Of a stretch of 18,324 bases of DNA, positions 1 through 6,046 are shown in pieces. Numbering within the stretch: the stretch's first letter is position 1; every line of letters starts with the position of its first letter. The translations under genes and the position numbers were made by a program. The stretch lies in assembly GCA_030018645.1 (NCBI GenBank), contig JASEHX010000014.1:1-18324 (forward strand), written 5' to 3'. The notes below the pieces were generated by a model, which had not been told where the DNA came from, searched no databases, and saw nothing but the letters and a program-made list of their open reading frames with translations. The stretch comes from Candidatus Margulisiibacteriota bacterium. GTDB lineage: Bacteria; Margulisbacteria; WOR-1; O2-12-FULL-45-9.

Positions 1-54
1 CCTCCCCCTTACTAAGGGGGAGGGCAACACTTAATCTTAGTTAGAGGGGGTAAG
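1..54. repeat. GC-rich hairpin repeat downstream of phoR
   Basis: Bases 1-10 (CCTCCCCCTT) pair perfectly with 14-23 (AAGGGGGAGG) around a 3-nt loop. A second G-rich block at 43-54 (GAGGGGGTAAG) is an imperfect inverse of the first arm, so the whole stretch reads as a degenerate inverted repeat. It lies just past the phoR stop on the minus strand, but no T-run follows the stem on that strand, so a classical intrinsic terminator is not supported. By style (C-runs, TTAGTTAG spacers) it resembles the hairpin elements near 3.9 kb and 10.6 kb, though it is not a copy of them. The element may continue beyond the window edge. Confidence 0.55.
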
Positions 55-65
55 CTCGTGAATAC

Positions 66-1202
66 TTAGATTGGAAACACCAAAGTAAACCTCGCCCCTT
101 TCCCTTCTTCACTTTCCAAAGTGACCGATCCATTATGTAAATTCATCACGTGTTTAACGATTGCTAAACCTAGACCTGTCCCTCCCAAGTCCCTTGAGCG
201 GGCTTTATCGACCCGGAAAAATCTTTCAAATATCCTGGGCTGATGTTCTTTTGGGATTCCAATGCCGGTATCAGCAATAATGATGGATAATGCTCCCTTT
301 TCTTGCCTGCAAGATATTTCAATCTTTCCGCTTTCGCCGGTATAATTGACCGCATTATCCAGCAAGTTTAAAATTGCCCGGTAAATATGCTCTTCAATTC
401 CGACAACCTTATGTTCTGATTGGCCGCAATTAGTTGAAATGGATATTTTTTTCTTTTCGGCTTTAGGTTGGATGGTTTCAATGGCTTTTAGCATAATATT
501 TCTCAAATCAACCTCCGCAAATGCTCCCAAATCTTTCTTGGTTTCAAGCTGTGACAGTTCTAAAATGTCGCTGATAAGATCGGACAACGAAGCGGCATGC
601 TTATTGATCTTCTCTAAAAATTCAATATTATGCTTTTTATCTTCGATTGCGCCATTTAAAAGTGTTTCCACGTAGTTACGGATAACGGTCAGCGGGGTTT
701 TTAATTCGTGTGACACATTCGCTACAAACTCTGACCGGTAATTTTCCAGCTTCTTGATATCGGTTATATCGTGCAAAACGCAAATCGCGCCCAGCACGTT
801 CTTTTCCTCGTCAGATATTAGACTAGTTCTTACAATTAATGAGGCCTGGAAAGGCACAACAATATCAATCTCTTGGCTGATAGGCCTTCCATCCCGCAGA
901 GAAGTTTCCATTATATCGGCAATTTCATTATTGCGGGTGCCTTCGCGCACCGTTTTGCCTACTACTTCCGGCTCGGTTATGTTAAACATTTTTTCAATGG
1001 CCGGGTTAGCTAAAATGATATGGCCCTCGCGATCAACCGCTAATACCCCTTCTGACATACTGTGCAAAGCCGCGTCTGATATGCCCTGCTGGGCTTGCAG
1101 GAGCTGGGAAGTTTCGGAGAGCTTTTCTTCGGCCGATTTGGCGGCAGCCTGCAGTTCTTTTAATTTAGCGGCCGATAATATATGAAATGGCAGATCAGGC
1201 AT
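66..1202 (-). CDS. phoR: PhoR-type sensor histidine kinase, PAS domain, no membrane segments
   Basis: Sensor kinase that would autophosphorylate and pass phosphate to the adjacent PhoB-type regulator. Residues 1-45 are polar and Ala/Glu/Leu-rich, probably coiled coil. About 45-150 is a PAS domain with a PAC-like end (CVLHDITDIKKLE). The DHp domain carries SHELKTPL with His165 as the phosphorylated residue. The HATPase domain shows the N box (LLDNAVNYT, Asn283), G1 (DTGIGIP, 311-317) and G2 (GGTGLGLAI, 340-348). At 378 aa it has the PAS-DHp-HATPase core of PhoR but none of the N-terminal transmembrane helices, so it should be cytosolic. The ATG sits inside the end of phoB (8-nt overlap ATGCCTGA), which indicates translational coupling. 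The PAS ligand is unknown and phosphate sensing is only inferred by homology; no pst or phoU genes are present. Confidence 0.9.
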   Translation of the reverse strand: MPDLPFHILSAAKLKELQAAAKSAEEKLSETSQLLQAQQGISDAALHSMSEGVLAVDREGHIILANPAIEKMFNITEPEVVGKTVREGTRNNEIADIMETSLRDGRPISQEIDIVVPFQASLIVRTSLISDEEKNVLGAICVLHDITDIKKLENYRSEFVANVSHELKTPLTVIRNYVETLLNGAIEDKKHNIEFLEKINKHAASLSDLISDILELSQLETKKDLGAFAEVDLRNIMLKAIETIQPKAEKKKISISTNCGQSEHKVVGIEEHIYRAILNLLDNAVNYTGESGKIEISCRQEKGALSIIIADTGIGIPKEHQPRIFERFFRVDKARSRDLGGTGLGLAIVKHVMNLHNGSVTLESEEGKGARFTLVFPI

Positions 1203-1881
1203 GGAATTTATACCCTACCCCGCGTAATGTCTGGATGTATTTGCCGGCCTTGCCCAATTTTTCCCGCAAGCGCCTTACATGGACATCCACCGTGCGAGTT
1301 TCAATGGCTACGTCGACTCCCCAGACCTGATCGAGCAGTTTTTCGCGGCTGAAAACTCTATCCGGGTTCGAAGCCAGGTGCTGCAGGAGTAAAAATTCTT
1401 TGGCCGTCAATTCAACCATCTTTCCGGTTACTTTAACGGCATGCTTATCCGGATCAACTTCAAGGTTGGGGTATTTTATTGCGGCCGGCGGGATAGCCGC
1501 TTTAGCCCCATAACGTTTCAGGATAGTTTTTATACGAGCAACCAATTCGCGCATGCTAAACGGTTTGGTAATATAATCATCGGCCCCGATCTCAAGGCCG
1601 ACAATTTTATCTACTTCTGATCCTTTGGCGGTAAGGATAATTATCGGGATATTGGCAGTTTTTTCTTCTTTTTTTATGATTTTACAGATGTCCAATCCGC
1701 TCATTCCGGGCAGCATGAGGTCCAGCAAAATTAAGGCGGGGCTCTTTTCCCGGGCAAAACGCAAGCCGGTTAATCCATCAAAAGCCTTCGAGACCTTGAA
1801 TCCTTCTTTTACCAGGTTATACTCAATGCTTTCAGCTATATCCCTTTCGTCTTCGATAATGAGGATATTAGGCATGTTCAT
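1195..1881 (-). CDS. phoB: PhoB/OmpR-family response regulator
   Basis: DNA-binding response regulator, 228 aa, the partner of the kinase that follows. The receiver domain (about 4-120) has the acidic pair at Asp11/Glu12, phosphoacceptor Asp54 in LILLDLMLPG, Thr84 in IILTAK and Lys106 in TKPF, so all catalytic positions are intact. A winged-helix DNA-binding domain follows (about 130-226), with the usual LTAKEFLLL and RTVDVHVRRLREKLG stretches ending in RGVGYKF. Its ATG overlaps the rfbC stop by one base (TAATG). A second ATG two codons on (MPNILIIEDE) fits the family start equally well. The order rfbC-phoB-phoR suggests control by the promoter upstream of rfbC. OmpR/PhoB subfamily is certain; the phosphate regulon assignment is inference. 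Confidence 0.92.
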   Translation of the reverse strand: MNMPNILIIEDERDIAESIEYNLVKEGFKVSKAFDGLTGLRFAREKSPALILLDLMLPGMSGLDICKIIKKEEKTANIPIIILTAKGSEVDKIVGLEIGADDYITKPFSMRELVARIKTILKRYGAKAAIPPAAIKYPNLEVDPDKHAVKVTGKMVELTAKEFLLLQHLASNPDRVFSREKLLDQVWGVDVAIETRTVDVHVRRLREKLGKAGKYIQTLRGVGYKFHA

Positions 1882-2444
1882 TAAAAATTAGTTTCGGCTT
1901 GGTCTAATCTTGGGTGAGCCTTGTCCTTATCAGACACAATTACTTTGCCGCCCACTTGTTCAACTGGCCATTTGATATTGATGGCAGGATCATTCCAGAT
2001 AATTGCCCTTTCATTTTCCTGGCTGTATAAACCGGTGCATTTATAATGGACATAGGTGTCATCTTCTAACGCCAAAAATCCATGGGCAAACCCAGGGGGA
2101 AAATAAAGCATTTTTTTGTTTTCGCCAGAAAGCACTTCCCCATACCATTTCCCAAAAGTGGGAGATTTTTTGCGGATATCTACCCCTATATCAAATATTT
2201 TGCCCTGTAGACAAAAAACCAATTTTCCCATTGGACTAGGGTTGATTTGATAATGCAGTCCCCTAACCACTCCTTTATGCGACCAGCTAAGGTTGTCCTG
2301 GATAAACTGTTCATAAAAATGGTTCCGCTCAAAATCGCCTTTATTGTAGGTTTCCATGAAAAAACCCCGACCATCGGCAAAAGCCTTGGCTTCGATTAAA
2401 AGCAATCCATCAAGCGGGGTTTTATTAAATATAAATTGACCCAT
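1881..2444 (-). CDS. rfbC: dTDP-4-dehydrorhamnose 3,5-epimerase
   Basis: RmlC-type cupin enzyme converting dTDP-4-keto-6-deoxyglucose to the L-lyxo epimer in dTDP-L-rhamnose synthesis; cytosolic. The 187-aa length is typical. Family marks are the ADGRGFFMETY start, the catalytic His64 in VRGLHYQ, DIGVDIR, the FPPGFAHGF motif, Tyr134 in the HYKCTGLYS block and the DPAINIKWP segment, with an Asp near 172. I start at the ATG at 2444: a longer frame exists to a TTG at 2477, but those extra codons run through the -10 box of a strong promoter-like site and are absent from the family. The leader would be about 12 nt without a clear Shine-Dalgarno. rfbA, rfbB and rfbD are not in the window. Pairing with phoBR is unusual. 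Confidence 0.92.
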   Translation of the reverse strand: MGQFIFNKTPLDGLLLIEAKAFADGRGFFMETYNKGDFERNHFYEQFIQDNLSWSHKGVVRGLHYQINPSPMGKLVFCLQGKIFDIGVDIRKKSPTFGKWYGEVLSGENKKMLYFPPGFAHGFLALEDDTYVHYKCTGLYSQENERAIIWNDPAINIKWPVEQVGGKVIVSDKDKAHPRLDQAETNF

Positions 2445-2462
2445 GATGTTTCTATTGTAATG

Positions 2463-2491
2463 ATAATAGCATGGCAAAAGAAGACGGTCAA
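2463..2491 (-). promoter_or_regulatory. Sigma70-type promoter for rfbC-phoB-phoR
   Basis: On the minus strand TTGACC (2491-2486) and TATTAT (2468-2463) are separated by exactly 17 nt, each matching the consensus at 5 of 6 positions. The expected start is near 2456, 12 nt before the rfbC ATG. The -35 box contains the TGA stop codon of the upstream gene (2490-2488), so the promoter begins inside that gene. No other good promoter is seen between rfbC and phoR. Confidence 0.65.
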
Positions 2492-2820
2492 TTTATTTTG
2501 TTTACGCGCATATCTTTGCGAGCATAAAAATAAGCATTTCCGGCGGAAATCAAGGCTGAAACAGCCAAAACTGTTTCCCAATGCGGAGCTCCCGCAATCA
2601 GCAAAGCATTGGATATTTGGATATCGGCAAACCCCGTCCAAAAAACAGCGTATGGAGCGGTTTGCCAAAAAATAATATCAAATTCCTGCCAGAATTTTGG
2701 TTTTGCAGCTTCAGTTGCGCCAAGGATGGATGCCTCTTGGGTAACAGCATAAGCATTGCTTATAAAAAACGAAAAAAGAATAAATATGATTAACAACTTT
2801 TTCAGCATATAAGCCGCCAT
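2488..2820 (-). CDS. Small exported or membrane protein, function unknown
   Basis: I do not recognise this 110-aa protein. It starts with a textbook signal peptide: MLKK, a hydrophobic core (LLIIFILFSFF) and an AYA cleavage motif near residue 25, followed by a polar stretch. After residue 50 come two moderately hydrophobic segments (about 55-78 and 82-100) with a basic tail (ARKDMRVNK), which may be membrane helices. The first ATG is at 2820, only one base after an AAGG. A second ATG at 2808 (MLKKLL) gives a more standard signal peptide, so either start is possible. It has its own extended -10 promoter and is transcribed towards rfbC. It is probably real because signal peptide, promoter and spacing agree, but no function can be assigned. 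Confidence 0.7.
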   Translation of the reverse strand: MAAYMLKKLLIIFILFSFFISNAYAVTQEASILGATEAAKPKFWQEFDIIFWQTAPYAVFWTGFADIQISNALLIAGAPHWETVLAVSALISAGNAYFYARKDMRVNKIN

Positions 2821-2842
2821 ACCTTGTAGAGAGCAGTAGTAA

Positions 2843-2851
2843 ATTATAACA
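2843..2851 (-). promoter_or_regulatory. Extended -10 promoter for the small exported protein
   Basis: The minus strand reads TGTTATAAT (2851-2843): a perfect TATAAT preceded by TG with one base between, the extended -10 signature. No good -35 hexamer lies 17 nt upstream, as is usual for this class. The predicted start near 2836 leaves a 16-nt leader before the ATG at 2820. Confidence 0.55.
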
Positions 2852-2857
2852 TGAATC

Positions 2858-2866
2858 TGCTAAGAT
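2858..2866 (+). promoter_or_regulatory. Possible extended -10 promoter for the Dus gene
   Basis: TGCTAAGAT (TG, one base, then TAAGAT, 4 of 6 to consensus) ends 6 nt before the ATG at 2872, placing a start at or next to the initiation codon. The alternative TATAAC at 2845-2850 has a poor TTGTAG at 15-nt spacing. Both are weak; the position in a 51-bp divergent spacer is the main support. Confidence 0.25.
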
Positions 2867-2871
2867 AAATT

Positions 2872-3837
2872 ATGCAAATGGTCAAAATTGGCAGTCAAAA
2901 CATCGATGCCAATATTTTTCTGGCTCCCATGTCGGGCTGTACCGACCTGCCTTGCCGTTTAATTTCCCGTGATTACGGGGCTAAATTTTGTTTCTATGAA
3001 ATGATCGATGCCCATTCGCTGATCTACAAAAGCGTCAAGGGTGATTCGGAATATTTTAAAACCACCCATAATGACTGGCCAATCGCTGGACAGCTTTTGG
3101 GCGCCGATGAAGAAACCATGCTCAAGGCGGCAAAAATATTCCTTTCCCTGCGCAAACTATCTTTTCTCGATATCAACGCCGCCTGCCCGGTCAAAAAAGT
3201 TATCAAAAAGAAAGCCGGGGCTACTTTACTTAAGAATCCCACCCAACTCAATAAGATTATCAAAACGCTGGCAACGAAGCTAGATCTGCCCATTACCGTT
3301 AAATTAAGAATTGGATATACTAAAGCCGACAATAAAGAAATCGTTAAGATCGCTAAGGATTGCCAAAAGCATGGGGCTTCTGCCATTTTTATCCATGGCC
3401 GGACGCAAAAACAAGGTTATTCTGGTGAAGTTAACTACCAAGCAATCGCAGCTGTTAAAGAAGCGGTAAATATTCCTGTCTTTGGTTCCGGCAATATTTT
3501 TACACCCGAATTAGCAAAAAAAATGCTGGACGAAACCGGCTGTGATGGGATTATGGTTGCTAGGGGAGCATTGGGCAATCCTTGGATTTTTAGAGGCATT
3601 GAACAATATTTACAAACTGGGACGGTCTTGCCGGCCCCGTCCCGGGAAGAACGTTTAAAAGCAATGCGGATCCATTTAAACTACATCCTGCAATACAAAC
3701 ATCCCAAGAATATGATTGGTTTCTTACGTAAGATTGCGATTTGGTACACCAAGTCATTCCCCAATGCCAGCAAAATGCGGCAGGAGATTGGGGAAATGAA
3801 ATCGGTTGAGGAACTAATCACAACCCTCATCCGCTAG
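2872..3837 (+). CDS. dusB: tRNA-dihydrouridine synthase (DusB-like)
   Basis: FMN enzyme that reduces uridine to dihydrouridine in the tRNA D-loop; 321 aa, full length for the family. The TIM barrel opens with LAPMSGCTDLPCR (17-29). The catalytic Cys105 sits in NAACPVKKV (the family's NxxCPxxxV) and is followed by GATLL. FMN and substrate positions are visible as VKLRIG (Lys144), IHGRTQKQGYSG (His175), FGSGNIF and ARGALGNPW (230-238). The C-terminal helical domain (about 245-321) is present. Two in-frame ATGs occur at 2872 and 2878 and neither has a clear Shine-Dalgarno. The DusB versus DusA or DusC label is by resemblance only. It is divergent from the small exported protein, and its TAG stop falls in a CGCTAGC heptamer that recurs at the far side of the following repeat. 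Confidence 0.93.
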   Translation: MQMVKIGSQNIDANIFLAPMSGCTDLPCRLISRDYGAKFCFYEMIDAHSLIYKSVKGDSEYFKTTHNDWPIAGQLLGADEETMLKAAKIFLSLRKLSFLDINAACPVKKVIKKKAGATLLKNPTQLNKIIKTLATKLDLPITVKLRIGYTKADNKEIVKIAKDCQKHGASAIFIHGRTQKQGYSGEVNYQAIAAVKEAVNIPVFGSGNIFTPELAKKMLDETGCDGIMVARGALGNPWIFRGIEQYLQTGTVLPAPSREERLKAMRIHLNYILQYKHPKNMIGFLRKIAIWYTKSFPNASKMRQEIGEMKSVEELITTLIR

Positions 3838-3851
3838 CGTTAAAGATTTGC

Positions 3852-3874
3852 ACCTTCTCCCAAAGGGAGAAGGT
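3852..3874. repeat. Perfect 10-bp hairpin after the Dus gene
   Basis: ACCTTCTCCC (3852-3861) and GGGAGAAGGT (3865-3874) pair perfectly around AAA, 15 bp past the Dus stop. There is no T-run, so it may stop exonucleases or end transcripts factor-dependently rather than act as an intrinsic terminator. It lies directly beside the 61-bp repeat at 3898. The 217-bp spacer 3838-4054 holds only these two repeats, a TGAGGGATAAT tail and the glgP promoter. Confidence 0.6.
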
Positions 3875-3897
3875 AACTTAGTTACTTCACAAAACTA

Positions 3898-3958
3898 CCC
3901 TCTCCCTCCTGCCTGCCGGTTTACCCGCCGAAGGAGGGCAGGCAGGCTGGGAGAGGGG
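3898..3958. repeat. 61-bp near-palindromic repeat, copy A
   Basis: This block is identical, as reverse complement, to 10556-10616. It folds on itself: CCCTCTCCC with GGGAGAGGG at the ends and CCTGCCTGCC with GGCAGGCAGG inside, around an asymmetric loop that sets the orientation. To its right, GGGTGAGGGATAAT (about 3979-3991) matches the outer end of the complete element at 10.6 kb. The left side lacks a matching CCTCACCCC end, so this copy looks incomplete or rearranged. It resembles a MITE or REP-type non-autonomous element; no transposase is nearby. Confidence 0.8.
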
Positions 3959-4038
3959 GGATTATTTTTTGGATAGTGGGTGAGGGATAATGGCGCTAGC
4001 TTTGAGAAATATTTCTTTAACTAATTTTGATTATTTTA

Positions 4039-4047
4039 TGATAAAAT
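4039..4047 (+). promoter_or_regulatory. Extended -10 promoter giving a leaderless glgP mRNA
   Basis: TGATAAAAT has TG at 4039-4040, one base, then TAAAAT at 4042-4047 (5 of 6 to TATAAT). The last -10 base is 8 nt before the glgP ATG (4055), so transcription should begin at 4054 or 4055, essentially at the start codon. No good -35 hexamer is seen. The gene has no Shine-Dalgarno, which agrees with leaderless translation. Confidence 0.5.
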
Positions 4048-4054
4048 AGCCAAC

Positions 4055-6046
4055 ATGCCCAAAAAGTTTGCAGAATTAATCCGATTAGATTATTCAAACG
4101 AAAAATACTTGAATGATATTTCTGCCAGCGAATATTATGGCTTTCCCCTTCAACCAATCATTGATGCCGAGCAAGTTCTGCTTTCCATGGACAAGAAATC
4201 AGCCGCCTATTTTTCCATGGAGTACGGCCTGGCGCCCAGCGTTTACCATACATTCAAAACCGCCAATCCGATCAATAAAAATAATGTCCTTTCGGAACAT
4301 GAAGTTTTTTCCAACATGAAAGATATGGATTATTACCATGTTTTGCCGGTAAAAAAGATCCTGGATTTACCTATATACAGCGGAGGGCTGGGCGTCTTAG
4401 CGGGCGACACTTTGAAATCAACCGCGGATCTTCAATTATCATTGGCGGCGATCGGCATTTTATGGAATAAGGGCTACTTTCACCAGAAATTCTGGTTTAA
4501 AGCCGGCGGCCAGGTGCCCGAAGCGCTGGCCTGGGATCCCAATTCCTATCCCGGCCTTGTCCCGCTTAAACCTAAAGTTAATATCACCTTGAGCGGACAA
4601 AAGCTCTATTTGCGGTTATGGAAATATTATGTATACTCTAATAACCTAAAACACGCTCTCCCTCTAATTTTGCTGGATGCTAATTTGCCCGAAAATCCTG
4701 AATTTTTCCGCGATTTAACTGACCAGCTCTATAAAAGCACCAACAATTGGATAAAAATTGCCCAAAGGATGATCTTAGGGATCGGCGGAATTAAAGCCCT
4801 AGAGGCCTTGGGATATTCAATTAATCAGTACCATCTCAATGAAGGCCATGCGGCGCTGGCAATTACTGAAAAAGCCAAGAAAGAACCAATTGAAGAGCTA
4901 AAGAAAATATTTGCCTTCACCTGTCATACACCGGTTGAAGCCGGCCACGACCGCTTTGATCTGCAGGAACTGGAAGCCGCTCTGGAAAAAGAAAATACAG
5001 AAATAGTTAAAAAGTTTGGGCGGGACGAGCGCCATCCGCATATTGCCAACTTTACTATGCTGGCCCTTAACACCTGCGAAAAGGTCAATGGAGTTGCCCA
5101 AAAACATGGCGAAGTCATGCGCCTCCAATTCCCCAAATACCAGGAGCAGATCAAAAGCATTACCAACGGCGTGCATACTTTCACCTGGATATCCCAGCCA
5201 ATCCGCGAACTACTGCATAAATATAAGCCGCAAATCGGTGATTTTGAAAATGACCCGACCCTCTTAAAAAACGTTCAAAATTTAAAATCAAATATCAAAT
5301 TCAGAGAAGACCTATGGTCGGCCCACTTGCAAAACAAAAAAGGACTATCAGAATTCCTAAAATTCTGGTTTTTCCATGAAAAGGTCTTTACCCTTGCCTG
5401 GGCGCGCCGGCTGGCGCTTTACAAGCGCCCCGGCATGCTGCTGCAGGATGTCAATCGCTTGCTCGATATTGCCCAAAAGGTCGGTCCCTTGCAAATTATT
5501 ATCGCCGGCAAAGCCCATCCGGCTGACACCCCCGCCTCCCTGCACATGGATGAGATATTGGAAAAAATTACAACCTTGAGCGGCGAGCGTAAGTTTATCC
5601 GCATTTGCTTTTTAGAAAACTATGATACTTATTTTGCCAAGATCTTGACCAGCAGTGTAGATGTGTGGCTCAATAATCCCCTCCCCCCCTTTGAGGCCTC
5701 CGGCACCAGCGGCATGAAGGCCATTGTCAACGGGGTTGTGCAATTCAGCACCCTTGACGGCTGGGTGGTGGAAGCGGCGGATAAGAATATCGGCAAAATT
5801 TTCGGCTATGTCCCCAAACCCAATGAAATTGGCGGAGAGAATAACCTGCGCCTGGAGGAAGACGCCCAGGAATTATACAAAGGGCTGGAAGAACTGGCCT
5901 TGCAGTATTATTTGACTTTAGTTGGGAAGCAAACTATTACCGAATCCCAATGGATTGATATGATGGTCAACTGCATCAGCGAAAGCGGTTATTTTAACAC
6001 CCATCGCATGGTTGCTGAATACAATACGAATATTTGGGGATTATAA
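4055..6046 (+). CDS. glgP: Alpha-glucan (glycogen/maltodextrin) phosphorylase, short clade
   Basis: GT35 enzyme that splits alpha-1,4-glucan with phosphate to release glucose-1-phosphate, using PLP; cytosolic. At 663 aa it is shorter than the classical enzymes of about 800 aa (E. coli GlgP, MalP) and fits the short bacterial/archaeal clade. Motifs in order: AAYFSMEYGL (50-59), the PIYSGGLGVLAGDTLKSTAD block (106-125), YHLNEGHAA (259-267), CHTPVEAGHDRF (290-301), TNGVHTFTW (370-378), ARRLALYKRP (450-459) and EASGTSGMKA with the predicted PLP Lys555. The segment from about 310 to 350 is variable. The stop TAA is directly followed by the ATG of the Ca2+-ATPase gene, so the two are one operon. 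The start has no Shine-Dalgarno but sits at the predicted transcript 5' end. Confidence 0.95.
   Translation: MPKKFAELIRLDYSNEKYLNDISASEYYGFPLQPIIDAEQVLLSMDKKSAAYFSMEYGLAPSVYHTFKTANPINKNNVLSEHEVFSNMKDMDYYHVLPVKKILDLPIYSGGLGVLAGDTLKSTADLQLSLAAIGILWNKGYFHQKFWFKAGGQVPEALAWDPNSYPGLVPLKPKVNITLSGQKLYLRLWKYYVYSNNLKHALPLILLDANLPENPEFFRDLTDQLYKSTNNWIKIAQRMILGIGGIKALEALGYSINQYHLNEGHAALAITEKAKKEPIEELKKIFAFTCHTPVEAGHDRFDLQELEAALEKENTEIVKKFGRDERHPHIANFTMLALNTCEKVNGVAQKHGEVMRLQFPKYQEQIKSITNGVHTFTWISQPIRELLHKYKPQIGDFENDPTLLKNVQNLKSNIKFREDLWSAHLQNKKGLSEFLKFWFFHEKVFTLAWARRLALYKRPGMLLQDVNRLLDIAQKVGPLQIIIAGKAHPADTPASLHMDEILEKITTLSGERKFIRICFLENYDTYFAKILTSSVDVWLNNPLPPFEASGTSGMKAIVNGVVQFSTLDGWVVEAADKNIGKIFGYVPKPNEIGGENNLRLEEDAQELYKGLEELALQYYLTLVGKQTITESQWIDMMVNCISESGYFNTHRMVAEYNTNIWGL

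Noticed and set aside
754..1185. Plus-strand open frame (143 codons) opposite phoR
   Set aside because: Antisense to the PAS and DHp domains of an intact kinase gene; Ser/Ala-rich and without family features.
2851..2868. Five-codon reading frame (ATG AAT CTG CTA AGA TAA) just before the Dus start, as a possible leader peptide
   Set aside because: Too short to support, no ribosome-binding site, and it overlaps the candidate promoter boxes, so it is unlikely to be transcribed in full.
3838..4054. Possible RNA gene or riboswitch in the Dus-glgP spacer
   Set aside because: The structure seen is explained by repeat hairpins; there is no tRNA-like cloverleaf or known riboswitch core, and the glgP promoter lies at its very end so the spacer is not in the glgP transcript.
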